Below are positions 25,626 to 37,799 of a stretch of DNA of 64,000 nt, piece after piece (the first letter of the stretch is position 1; every line of letters begins with the position of its first letter). A program made the position numbers and the translations under genes. The notes beneath the pieces were generated by a model that worked only from the letters and a program-made list of their open reading frames with translations, had not been told where the DNA came from and made no database searches. Source of the DNA: Mallotus nudiflorus (Eukaryota > Streptophyta > Magnoliopsida > Malpighiales > Euphorbiaceae); contig CANTUR010000893.1 of NCBI GenBank assembly GCA_947683625.1, positions 186,001 through 250,000 on the forward strand. The letters are read 5' to 3'.

Positions 25626-25739
25626 TTTTTATCTTTAGTTGTTTAAGTCGAATGCTTTGGATTCTTTATGTTGACTAATTAGCACTTTTGTTAATTGACT
25701 TTCAATTTTGTTGTGTTGATTGACTTTGCCAGTTGAGTA

Positions 25740-28260
25740 TACCCCCTTCTAGATTTGAAATTCCTACATAATTGTTAAAGTTAGTTTTAACAAGATGAAT
25801 GTACAAAAGTAAATTATTATTTTGAAAATTTATAAAAAAATTCATCACTTTGCACGAGATAACATGTACTTAACCAATCTCCTTAATTTTGATCCTCATG
25901 ACTATCATTTATTTACCATTCGCAAAGGGCAGAGGCATCATTGACCATTTTATGCTGAGAGTATATTTTTTACCAAGTGAAGAGCTTACTTCCACACCTA
26001 ATTTTATGGAGAATTTGCTAAACAAAATTCATAAAAATGAATATAAAAAGATCAAATTCTGAGTATCAAAATAGCCTTTGAATTATTTTTATGCTTTCCT
26101 TCCTTATCCGAGTATTCCCTCGCCTTTCTCATATTACTCAGCATGGATACAGTTGAAAAGGTCCTTTGGATACTCATACTTATATAAAGCATTGGAGTAA
26201 ATAAAGCAATTTTTGGCATGGTCCTCTTTTAGTATTCCCCTGCCTATCTTGTATTAGTCAGCCTAGATACCGCCAGAGGTTTTATATTGGTACTTTTACT
26301 CATTTATAAGCATTGGATTAAATTCTGCTTGCTCTTTTTTCTATTCTCCTTTTAGTATTCCCCCGCCTTTCTCAAATTACTCATCGTGGATACTGTCAAG
26401 GGATTTTGTACTCATTCTCATTTCTGAGCATTGGAGTAGATTACATGCATATTTATCATTCATAAGACTAAAATGATACCCTAAAATTCAATCAATTTAT
26501 ACCACAAGTCCGCAGATTTTGCCTTTGCATGTTCCTCCCCTCATTTGGGTGCAAAGCAAGCATTAAATTAATTAGAGTTTAGAAATTCTCAGCATAGAAC
26601 CGTCAACAAGACATTTGAATTTTACGAGGCTAATAAAAGAAAGCCATTAAAATCAAAGGTCATGAGATAAATTTCCACACATGATCTCGTGAAGTGGATG
26701 AATTTCCTTTCAATTTGTGAATTTTCTTATTGAGGATTTATTTTATTGCAGAATCAAAGGAGATAGAGTTGTACTACTTCTCTTTGGTATTTGCACAGGG
26801 TGAGGTTTTGACAAGCGATTAGTATTGCCAATGCTTATTGATGTATCAGTTCCTTTTCCCTTCTTCGTTCTCTTTTATTTTCCCTGCACAAAATACCATA
26901 AGTTAGTATGGCCTATTTATTAGTAAAAAAATTTATCAAAATGCAATGTTATTCTTTTGCATCCTTCCATTTCATTATTGTGATAATGTCTCCGATCACA
27001 GGGTCGTGAAGCTCCATCAAAGTTGTGGCTTTATCTTATTGATGCTATGGTAGAGGGATTCATTTCTCTTCCCAACATTTCCTATAAAAGAAAAGATTTA
27101 GGAGTTAGAGATTTTTATTTCATAATCAAAGAATTTTTTAAAGTGTATTCGTCTCAAGTTTTGAGTGCATTCTTCTCTTTTTAGGGCCAAGCGCATGTAT
27201 CACTAACATATTGAATCTGAGGAGCTTGAGCATCCTATCTAGCCTCTTGAATTTTTCAGGATAATGCTTCTTGGTAGTGTCACTTCTCTTATTTTCATTC
27301 TTTTAGATGTTTCATATATGGATGCTCTGACTACTTTCCTATTCTTCCAACACTAGTCTCAAACATTAGTAGAAGAGTATTTGCACGATCTTGTCTAGGC
27401 TCAAAGGCTTTTATTATACAAAATAAGTGTTTCACAAAATATGTATGCAAGTGTATGTATGCTATGTATAATGTGCATGATCCTAATGGGTCTCCTGTTT
27501 GGAACAGAGCCATGTTGTTGATTTTAGAGTGTAAGAATGAGCTGTCTCATTAATAGCCTATCAGTTTGAGCATTGAATGATTTGTTATTGGTACTTCTGA
27601 TGTTGAAGCTTCTGATACAATTCATCGGACTGATTATTAAGCTAACAAGTAAGGTTCATGGCTTTACAATAAAGCTTGTGATTGATCGATGCACTGTTGA
27701 ACTTTTCTTTTTATTACTGTTTTTGCTATATAATGATTCAGGTATTAGCTCTTACACTTCAGCATCCATCTTCGCTCTTTGAATGCAGACACCATTTGCC
27801 CTTTGAGTTTTATTTTGCCCCCAGTTCCATTCTGGATTCATTCATGCTATTCTAGCAGTCTTTTTTCATTTTTATGTGTAACAGACCCAATCATTCACTG
27901 TTATTGTTGATCCTTTAACTTATTAACACTATTAGTTGTAATCTCATGCATTGGAGATGTAGAGGAATGGGCAAACAGACCAAAGCGAGTTCTTAATGAT
28001 AAAATTAGATGGACTTGCACTTTAAAGAACTCTTGAGCAAAATATGAAGCTTGATATTGATGCAATGATTAATGATAGTTATAGGATAAGACTTGCAATG
28101 CAAGCTATTGAGCCATTTGAATTCTCAAGGTGTAAAGGGATCCTAGGCTTATAAGGAAAATTACAAAGGGAACATAACTAAAATAGTGATCTCATAGCTC
28201 TGATTTTAGCTTTCATTATGTAATATCTTTCCATTCAGATACTTATGCAATATGATAAAG
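25740..28260 (+). pseudogene. Antisense gene remnants of element F
   Basis: The left end (25740-25800) aligns with the last codons around RIPADLLKLVSTMM in element D (54782-54850, other strand); the PMD gene upstream of it is gone. The rest matches D 52640-54780 in inverted orientation, with scattered exon-like pieces such as TTTTTAG/GGCCAAGC at about 27185 and a CKCMYAMYNVHDPNG piece at 27440-27485 (D: CNCMHVMHNMHDPN). The 3' end near 28200-28330 is homologous to the end of the second antisense gene in C. No domain is recognised and stops are frequent. I read it as a decayed antisense gene; an unrelated noncoding block is possible. Confidence 0.4.
26111..26470. repeat. Three-copy ~122-bp repeat in element F
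   Basis: AGTATTCCC starts at 26111, 26231 and 26354, each followed by CGCCTTTCTC-type text and a GGATAC piece. The same three-copy block occurs in inverted orientation in D (54180-54485), so it predates the split of the two elements. Confidence 0.75.
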
Positions 28261-28463
28261 ATGACTATGCGATATTTGACAAAAATCTCCAATTCAATTT
28301 TACTCATTCATTAGGGCAAAAATGAGAACATTCATTACATCACATAACACAACTCCTATAATTAATCCTGAATTTTTCTCTCTAATTTTTCACCTTACTG
28401 TTCTTTTTCTTTTTCTCTCTCTTTGTTTTTCTTATCTTTTTTTATCATTCTTCTTATTTTTCC

Positions 28464-30483
28464 TCAGATTTTACTCTCTTTAGAAGTTATGTCATGTGAT
28501 ATAAGACTATTTTTTAAGTTTACATTTGTTCCCATACTGAATGAATCTAATTGAATTAAAGTTTTGTCAAACATGAAGATACGATCAATATCATAATGCG
28601 TAGTACCATCATGATGCATATTACATAAGTGAGCATAATCAGAATTTATATTATTGATCACTAAAGTAAAATAAGTTCTAAAGGAACTAAAATTTTATTC
28701 AAAGAAGACAATGAGAAATTTTATTTTGTATTCTAGATGCTAGGGATGCTAAGTCTCATAGTGGTTGTCCTTGAGGTGGTTATCATAACAATTATTCTTG
28801 CATTTCCTTATCCTTGTTGTCTTGCACCAGGTTCTCAACAATCCATTCCTTGTAAATCCTACTCCCATTCACACTGGGCATACTAACAAGTTCCTTTGCA
28901 CTGAGGTAATACTTTCCATATCCTTCTTTGATGAAACTCTCATTCAGTGGTTTTACTTTATTTCCATCCTTCCATACTTCCACTTTATGTGTTTTATTAT
29001 CTTGCATCTTCTCATCATCAAACTCCTCACCCTATCCTGGAGGCATAATTGACTTGAAGGGTATGTCAAAAGAAGGTGGTTTAGTGTAAAACACCTTGTA
29101 GTCAAACTTGTCTGAGGGCTAACCTAGCAAATCTTTAACTCGCTCCATATCTTTTGGGGCATCAGGAAATTTCTCATTGGTTTTAAGGTCTAGGTCCTCA
29201 AAGGAGTTTAGCACTTCTTTCTCGCTTACTCCTAAGTTAATCATCATAGTTGTTGGAGATGGCAAGTTTCGGTAGTTTGGGAAAGGATGGCTTCTGATGT
29301 TTGGGTTTTCAGGATCTATGATTTTTCCAGAGTCTATGAGGTTTTGAATTTCATGTTTGAGGCGGATGCAGTTATCTGTGGAGTGTTTGAGGTTTTGGTG
29401 GAATTTACAGTGTTTATTCAGGTTATAGCCTGGGATATTTGGATTGGGTGGGTTTGGAGTAGGTAAAGGTTGAAGTAATCCCTTTTATATTAGGCACTCT
29501 AGGACTTTTGACAAAAGTTGTTTAAAATTGGAGAACCTCCTTGGTTGTTGAACAACATGGACTCCTACAACCCGGCTAGTGCTTCCATTCTGTATGCCCC
29601 CAGTTGGGTAGCTTCTTACTCCGATATTTCCAGTAGCCTTCTTTTTCTCATTTTCAATCTCTTCAGCCTGTAACCCCTCATCATAAAGGTCTACAAATGT
29701 CTTGGGGTTCATCATTTGCAACCTCTCTACTAGGATAAGTAACACATTCTGAACTATCATCCTAACCTGATCCTTCTCTGCCAATTTTTTCTTCATCATT
29801 CCCGCCTTATTCATGAACCTAGTTTGAAAATCTGAAAATGATTCATTGGGCTTCTACTTAGATAGTTCTAGATCTCTTATGGACACCTAAATCCTAGTAT
29901 TATAGTCATATTGCTTTAGAAAAATAGTGCACAACTCCCTCCAATATGCTCAGATAGACTTCTCTAACCCATGATACCAATTAATGGTCATACCCTCCAA
30001 GGATAGTACAAACAACTTAGTAACCACAGATAAAAGAGCCTTAGTGGCACTCATAGTAGTTGTGTATTGACTAAGATGAATCCTCAGGTCCCCAGTACCA
30101 TCGAACTTCTACAATTATGGCATCTTGAATTTTTCAAGTAGCCTGTCTTCCTCAAATTGCATCACATCATCAAAGTCAAATGGGTACCCTAAGCCTTGTC
30201 CCTTCATCAACTCCTCCATCTTAGACATCTTATGAGTTAATGCCTTCATCTGTCTGGATTCCAGCTCCTGAACTTGCTCAAGTGATTCCCTTTTCGCATT
30301 TTCAATTATATAACTCTCAACATCATCCAACTTCATTTCCCCAGTATAGTCATTGTTAACAAGTAGTGGACCCATAATAGGTGGGTTGGCCACAATGGGT
30401 GGTGTAGCAACAATAGGTGGTGGCATTAGTCCCGCTAGAGCTTGTCTTAACTCGTCTTGTAGCATTACTCTCATATCATCCAT
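28464..30483 (-). pseudogene. gag: gag and post-protease linker of element F, broken
   Basis: Starts MDDMRVMLQDELRQAL at 30483, then a proline-rich spacer, the helix ending KMSKMEELMKGQGLGYPF, gag core, a basic region (29814-29485) and SKEEV..FEDL/KFDYKVFY text in the same phase with stops. At about 29007-28792 the frame EVWKDGNKVKPL passes directly into text matching the linker after the protease in C (FIKEG.GK, VENLVQDNKD). The protease and G-patch are therefore deleted. The last piece (28661-28464) matches the linker just before RT in C; RT itself never follows. Product if intact: Gag with a linker. Confidence 0.75.
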
Positions 30484-30525
30484 CAGTGCTCCTTTGATGT
30501 CTTTTAGGGTCCAGTTTCCTCCCTC

Positions 30526-30786
30526 TTATTGTTCCATTCTTTCAGTTTGTTCAGGTTGCGTAGCTTCTAAATAGAGCAGATTAATGGGGCTTTTTTCCAA
30601 TCTGCTAAGGATCTCTTTCACAATCGATTGGGGGCCTGAATCAGTTCTCTCTAGTCTACCACCTTTTCGACTCCAAACACAGGAAGACCTGGATGAATCA
30701 ATGATGGCTGAAAGACAAATTATAAGTATGATGCATGAGATGCATGTATGCATGATGCACGTGCTATGCAGCAAGTAACAAACCAA
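30526..30786 (-). other. Upstream ORF in the leader of element F
   Basis: Same phase as gag, ending in TAA at 30526-30528, 14 codons before gag. Contains SSCVWSRKGGRL and SPINLLYLEA as in A. The conserved part is the last ~65 codons. Confidence 0.4.
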
Positions 30787-31452
30787 GTTAGGTGTTCATA
30801 CATCCTTCCAACCTTATTTCTCCCACACATTTATTCAATGGTGAGTCTCTTTTCCTTGGATTTTTGGTCTTGGCCTTAATATCGACAGGGGATATCAAGA
30901 ACTAACGTGCATGCCAAGTCTCTCAAAGCAGTAAAAGCACAGAAACATCATTTCTGGGTGTAAAAGATTAGCCCAATCTTTATTAACCTAAACGGGCTTC
31001 TAAAGTATGGGCTTAGGCCTTTACAGATAGAAATATCTCATGGCAACATTCACAAGCAATTTGGGTAGATCCTAGGGGAAATAACTATGCCATTATATGT
31101 GGTTAGGGTCCAGTAAAAAGGTCAAAGTTCCCTTAGCAAGATACCCTCCTTTAGGACTTGAGTTACAAGCCAAGGTCAGAGGGGCCCGACATCCTTTACA
31201 AACTCGAGAGAAGACTACCCCCCTTAAGGACTTGGGTTACAGGCTCTAGTCAGATGAGCCTGGCAATCTCTCTTGGACCGAGTTAAGGCTAAGAGTGATG
31301 GTTAGCCAATCTACAACTCCATAAAGCTAGTGGAATCATGGAATCATAAACCAACGCCATCGGTTTAGTAGGGACATGCAGAATGAATGCAAGAATGAAA
31401 TAATAATCGATAAAATAATTCTAAAGAACACAAGTAGAATCAATATCTCTTA

Positions 31453-31470
31453 TCCCTAGTGGAGTTGCCA
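31453..31470 (-). other. Primer-binding site of element F
   Basis: Minus strand TGGCAACTCCACTAGGGA, two differences from the tRNA-Arg-type consensus, one base from the LTR end at 31472. Confidence 0.8.
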
Positions 31471-31471
31471 C

Positions 31472-32300
31472 TGTAGACGGCGGGATTCAGTGCACATCCA
31501 AGATTTTAACAACCGCGACACTATTTGAGCTCAGGCTCTAGAGAACACACTAACCACTGTCATAAAGGCATGGCGTGGAGATGAGGAGTCACCACCGAGG
31601 GTAATAACTGTGACAAATCAAAAAGGTGGTACTCGATTCCCTAAAAGAAAGCTAGCACCACAACCAGGAGGTTCTTGATACGAAATACCAACTTCTTTTA
31701 GTCTTGTGTTCATTTAGAATTACTTTATGAATTATTATCTTATTCTCTATTTACATGCATTTTCATATAAACCTTAAAAACAATCAACTCCAAGGCAAAC
31801 TAGTCATGAAATATACAAGTAAATAATGTATTCAATAGATCACATAATCCCTAAGTTAGTCTAATCTACATGGATTTTAAATAAATGAGCTAAAGTCTAT
31901 ATATTTTAAATTATAAGTGAACCTAAAGACCTAATTCCTTTTAATTTTATTTAAATGAACCTAAGTCTACTAATTTTAATAAAAAAATGGGCCTAATTCT
32001 ACAAATTATGGAATATTTAAATTAGTGGGCCTAATTCTACATGTTTTAATTAAATGTAGTCTTAAATCTACAAATTATGAAAAGGGCTTAAATTAAATGG
32101 GCTAAGTCTAAGTTAACTAAATTAAATTAAATTAGGTGGGCCTATGTCTAATTAACTAAATGGGCCTAAGGATATTTCTAATCTAAAATCTAATTTATTA
32201 TAGACCTAAAAATATATTTTAATTAATTAAACCTAATTAATTATTAAGTGAGATGGGCTAAAAGAATTACCTAAATTTAAATAAATAAATCAAAGAATTT
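31472..32300 (-). repeat. 5' LTR of element F, truncated
   Basis: Only the last ~830 bp of an E/C-type LTR remain, from CCGTCTACA at 31472 back to a break near 32297. A 19-bp insertion interrupts it near 32262-32282. The first ~1.3 kb, including the promoter, is missing. Confidence 0.7.
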
Positions 32301-32321
32301 CACTACATTAATTTAGACTTA

Positions 32322-32340
32322 GTCCCAAATGGAGTCGCCA
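32322..32340 (-). other. Second primer-site-like sequence, outside the C 3' LTR
   Basis: Minus strand TGGCGACTCCATTTGGGA lies one base beyond the LTR end at 32342, where flanking target DNA would be expected. It agrees with the tRNA-Arg primer site in its first 11 bases. The LTR thus has a primer-site-like sequence on one side and a polypurine tract on the other. Confidence 0.5.
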
Positions 32341-32341
32341 C

Positions 32342-35300
32342 TGCAGACGGCGAGGTTCAGCACGCGTCTAAGATTTTAGTAACCGCGACACTGTTTGAAC
32401 TCAGGGCTCTAGAGAACACACTAACCACTATCACAAAGACATGGTGTGGAGATGATGAGTCGCCACCCAGGGTAATAACTGCAATAAATCTAAAAGGTGG
32501 TACTCGATTCCCTAAAAGAAAGCTAGCGCCACAACCATGAGGTTCTGGATACGAAATACCAATTTCTTTCAGTCTTGTGTTCATTTAGAATTACTTTATG
32601 AATTATTATCTTATTCTCTATTTACATGCATTTTCATATAAACCCTAAACAATAAACTCCAAGGCAAACTAGTCATGAAATATACAAGTAAATAATGCAT
32701 TCAACAAATCACATAATTCCTAAGTTAGTATAATCTATATGGGTTTTAAATAAATGAGTTAAATAAACATATTTTAAATTATAATTGAACCTAAAGACCT
32801 AATTCCTTTTGATTTTAATTAAATGAACCTACGTCTATGTATTTTAAATCTAAAAATGGGCCTAAATCTATAAATTATGGAATATTTAAATTAGTGGGCC
32901 TAATTGTACATGTTTTAATTAAATAGTGATCTTAAATCTATAAATTATGAAAAAGGGCTTAAATTAAATGGACTACGTCTAAATTAATTTAATTAAATTA
33001 GGTGGGCCTATGTCCAATTAACTAAATGGGCCTAAGGATATTTCTAACCTTAAATATAATTAATTATGGACCTAAAAATATATTTTAATTAATTAAACCT
33101 AATTAATTATTAAGTGAGATGGGCTTAAATAAATAAATCAAGACCTAAAGTGAGCTTAAGGCCCCAAAACACACAAAAATAATAAATAAGTCCAAAAACA
33201 AATAAAAACACAAGAAAACAATTAAATAAGATCAAACAAATAATTAAATTAATCCTTACTAAAACCCTATTTTTTATTAACATGCAACTTAAATTAATCT
33301 ACTTCCTCCGTTGATTTTAAGTAATTACCTAATTGAAACCTAATTTTACTAACCAATTAAATAAAAAATAAACAAACAACCATACATGTAATTTTACTAT
33401 TCCCACTATCGGGGCTATTACATTAATTCATAAAATAGTTAATAAAATAAAAATAAAGCAATAAATAGAAATAAAGATAATAATAAAAAAAATAAAACCC
33501 GACAAACAAAGTCTCTACGAGGCTTTATCCATAGTCTTCTACGAACTTCTCATGGATTCATCCCTCCCACTGGATCACCATGCGTTTTCGTCCATACTCA
33601 CCAAAATAAAACGATAAAATTATAATTAATAAATAAATTATGACAATAAGATGAAAGTGTCACGACCCAAAACAGGAGCCATGACCGGCGCTAGGGAACG
33701 GGAATTCTTTTGAATCCGGAACCCGTAGCAAGCCTAAAAAATAAAATAAAACATGCAATAATAACAATAACAATATTATATGTAGCGGAAATAAAAATCA
33801 TAAATATAATAATAACATTCTCATCACTGGATTTAAATCAAATCTCATCTCTCCACATATATATCTTTAAATACAAATCCAGTTTCAATATAATACATCT
33901 CTTTAAATAAAATACATGAAATCCCACATTTTAATACACAACTACTGCAGTGTCTAGATTATAAAAATAAGACTCAAGTAGATAATTTACACAAAGAAGC
34001 CGGGGCGGAAGAAATCCGGTGTACAGGCCTACTACTGAGGTCTGAAGATGTTGACTCTCCTGAAAAATAGTCAACGGAGGGGAGTCAGACCTCACTGAGT
34101 GAATTACTATAATATATATACATACACACTAAATGATAATGCATACAGTCCACAGTATATATCTAATATATATATACAGGCAATTACACACAGATGCAAT
34201 AAAAATCATTTTATATATTTTATCCAAAAATCATCTTTTATGAAGGATCACATAGAACCCTATGATATCGCAACCTCGAAAACAGTGTTAGACAACACTC
34301 TAGCCATACAGGCTCACTTATTCCAAATATATCCACTTAATCCATTTGGACAGTAGACTGGCCCCGAGACACTAAGTCAACCGAGCTCCAGCAGTCTGAC
34401 TGCCAGTGTGATTGGCCCCGAGACACTTGGTCAACCGAGCTCCAGCAATCACACCCTCAAACCATATCTCACACATCAAATAATCATAATCAATCAATAT
34501 CCACAAATAAGTTAGTATTATAGCCTAAATACTATAGGCGTACCGGTACGTACTCGGTCCTAGTGCTGCCCACTAGGTAGCACGTTCTATTGATATCCTT
34601 CATTAATAATATAAATCATTCATTCACAAAAATAAATGATGCATGAAGTTCAATAAAATATCAACATAAACCATATATATACCGAAAATATACCAAAAGT
34701 AAACCAGGTATATTTCGAGTATATATACGTCAAATGAATTCAATCAAAGTATAAATTAAGTTGGAAATATATTTAAAAACATTTTAAATATATTTTATTT
34801 CCAAAACATGCATATAATTTAATAAATACCAAAAATAAACCAAAAATATAATTAAATACAAATCACATTATTTATGCATTTTAATCAAAATAAAATATAT
34901 ATTTCTAAATCATGCACCCTAAGCATATATATATAGTATAGTAACTCACCTAGTGCGCTCCACGAGACGGGTCCGACGGGCCTGGTCCACTAGCCCTCGG
35001 TCTCGGCGCAACTAAACAAACAATAACGACAGACATTAGAATAATCCTAACAGAAATCCTAGAATTCGATCTAGAGTATTAAACACAGAATCAGAAATTA
35101 GGGTTCGACTGGATATCACGTTTTACGAGAATTCTACCGAAAATTCGACGGAACCTCCCCTGTAAAACGGACATCTCTCTACTCAAAAGAGTAGAGCCGA
35201 CCCTGCAAAGAAACACACTTCGAAAAATAAGCTCAACACAAATCCACAACCCCTCGGTCGGACTCCAAACTACAGTCTACCGACCGGGGTCCACAAACAC

Positions 35301-37706
35301 AAAACAATTCCAGAAATACCAAAAATATCCTTAAATCACAGAAATACATTTTATAGGTAGAAATTACATAATTAACCTTAAAACACTGTAAAAACCGATA
35401 AAAACTCATTTTATTAGAAAAACCGTATATTATATATATAATTGAAAATAATTTAAGAAAAATAGTTTTAATTAGTTAAAAATACCAAATAATTTGTAGA
35501 AATCATTTTTATACCTTAAATAACTATTAAAACCAATTAAATTACATTTTTAGCCAATTTAGGGTAAAATTACCAAAATACCCCTATAAATATAAATATA
35601 CTTAAATTACTTCAAAAATTCACCAAAAATTATACAATTATCCAAAAATTAATTTCTCAACATATTTATCAATAATATCAATAATTAAACTCATTTATCC
35701 AATTAATTTCAATTAAAAACATAATTAACCCGAATTTCCCAAAATCACATAAACTTCAATAATTCAAAATAAATACTTAGAAATTCATAAAAATTCCAAA
35801 TAAATTCCTATAATTCATTTCAACACCTAATTTAACCATAAAACAAAATTTCATAATTTAAATAATTAATTTCCGAAAATTAGAAAATAATATTAAAATA
35901 TTAAAAAATACCCAAAAATCCAAAAATTCCACAAAAATTCATACATGTAGATTGAGCTACTAGGATCAACATTTGTGAAGGGATTTTTCATGAATCAATC
36001 AATTGGAAGCTCAAAAAAAATCAAAAACCCTAATAGGCTGAAATTGAAAATTCGAAACCTAACCAATTCTAGACCATTTAAGCTCAAACCAAAGCTAGAA
36101 TCACACTCACCAGAGCTCAAGGAGAAGAAAGAGACTGGCGGTGTCGAAAACGGTGGCCGGAAATGGGAGAAACGGTGAAGGGAAGATTTTCGGCCAAATG
36201 AGGAAAACAGGGGCTGCCGGCGCTGGGGAAGGGAGCTGGGGTCGGCGGAGGACGGCTGGAAACGACGGTGGCAAGCCGGGAGGCACACCGAACGTAGGTG
36301 ACCGGAGTTGCAGCGGTGAGGGGAAGGGATGGGTGGTGGTCGGGCGCGGGAGGGAAAGAAAGAAGAAGAAGAAGAAGAAAAAGAAAAAGAAAGAAAAAAA
36401 AAGAAAAGAAAAAGAAAAGGAAAAGAAAAAAAGAAAAAAAGAAAAAGAAAGAAAAAATAATAAAATAATAATAAAAAAAATAATTTTAATAATTTAATAA
36501 TAAATAAAATAATTAAATAACAATAAATTAATAAACAAATAATAAAATATTAGGGTAATATATTAAACCCTAATTAAATAAATATTTACACACACAGGCT
36601 TTATTTAGTAATTTAAAAATACGCATGAGTTCATGCAAGTCCGAAAATATATTTAAAATAATTAATAATAAATTATTTACGTAAAAATTTCCCCGAAAAT
36701 GCAAGTCCCGGGAAAATTTTACGTAAAGCACTGTAAATAAAACACAGTATTTAAAATAGGTTTTAAATACACATCAACTCGTAAAAATATCGTATATATA
36801 TTCAAAATTTATTAACACTGCATATCCCGGTACATTATAAAAATATTTAAAAACACGGGATATTACAGAAAGAAAAAATAATTAATAATATAAAAATAAA
36901 AAGAAAGAAATAAGAAGAAGATAATGATACTTATGAATGATTTGGGGTACTCCTCAAATTAGTAGTTCATCGTTCTCGATAAGCCTTCGAATCTTCTTCT
37001 TAAAAAATTCTCCATGAATCTTAAATTAATTGTTAAATTAAAAGGAATTTTTTGTAGAAAAAATAACTCAACAGAAATAAAATCACATTTTCTTCTTCTT
37101 CTTTCTCTCCTCTTCCTTTTTTTTTCTCTTTTTTCCTCTTCACTGTCCCTTCTTCTTTTTCCTACTATTCTCTCTTTATATAGTGGAACTAGGAAGCCTA
37201 GCCCCAATTCTAATTTGATTCTAATTCCTAAAGTATAAGATTAATACTTAAAATTATATTTAGGAATTTTAAACCAGTTTGGATTGAGTTAATTGGGAAT
37301 TTTAAACAAATTATAACTAAATTAAAAATAAGAAAACAAGGTCGGAAGAATTCAATTCCGACCGAGATTGTGTAATTCCGATCGGAATTACACAATCCCA
37401 ATCAGAATTGGTGTAATTTCGATCGGAATTATGTAATTCTAACCGGAATTACATAATTCCGGTCGGAATTATAGAATTCCAACAACTTCTTTTTACAAAA
37501 AGACTCCTGGAAGAATTTAAATTTTACAATTAGGTCTTAAAAAAATCTTACAATAGTCCCTGAAAACATTAAATCCTTCCTTTAAAAGCTGCATTTAAAC
37601 CCTTAGAATTTTAAAGAGTAAGTATCGAAGACCTATTCATGATATTTTCATCACTGGAGTCTTTTGCTGCATCCATAACACATCATCCCAAAATTGGGTG
37701 TCTACA
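32342..37706 (-). repeat. 3' LTR of element C, interrupted by a 3.2-kb solo LTR
   Basis: Minus strand from 37706 (TGTAGACACCCAATTTTGGG) to 32342 (..CCGTCTGCA). Without the insertion and its duplicated target it is 2150 bp, against 2148 bp for the 5' LTR at 48786-50933. Palindromic GATCGG modules lie at 37345-37485, and a TATA box at about 37176-37185. Confidence 0.85.
33653..36872 (-). mobile_element. Solo LTR, 3.2 kb, probably of a Tekay/Del-type chromovirus
   Basis: The insertion begins TGTCACGACCC (33658) and ends GGGATATTACA (36867) and is flanked by perfect duplications GAAAG (33653-33657 and 36868-36872). The uninterrupted sequence is seen in the 5' LTR of C near 50095. On the minus strand it starts TGTAATATCCC and ends GGGTCGTGACA, ends I associate with large chromovirus LTRs; the lineage is inference. 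No primer site, polypurine tract or pol domain is present. The purine run at 36355-36460 makes a lysine-rich frame that is not a gene. Confidence 0.8.
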
Positions 37707-37721
37707 GTTGCCCCCCTTTGT
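37707..37721 (-). other. Polypurine tract of element C
   Basis: Minus strand ACAAAGGGGGGCAAC directly before the LTR start. Confidence 0.85.
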
Positions 37722-37799
37722 CGTTGTTTGCTTGACAAATTGTGGCAAAGCAAAATAGCACCCAATTTCTAAATTGAAAGTTAGGATACTTACCTGCTC

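Larger units (their letters stand above)
22945..32300 (-). mobile_element. Gag-only Tat element 'F', reverse strand
   Basis: Reading on the minus strand: truncated 5' LTR (32300-31472), primer site, leader with upstream ORF, gag, a linker without protease, no RT/RNH/INT, 2.5 kb holding antisense gene remnants, a 57-bp and a 118-bp tandem array, polypurine tract, and a 3' LTR with an internal deletion. It interrupts the DUF7745-like frame of E. Neither end has a visible target duplication because both LTR ends are damaged. It is non-autonomous by structure. Confidence 0.7.

Noticed and set aside
34099..34356. 85-codon frame in the 3.2-kb solo LTR
   Set aside because: Low-complexity AT-rich text, no domain, and it is inside an LTR.
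36141..36497. Lysine-rich 118-codon frame
   Set aside because: The second half is a GAA/AAG purine run in a solo LTR, and the first half has no known domain.
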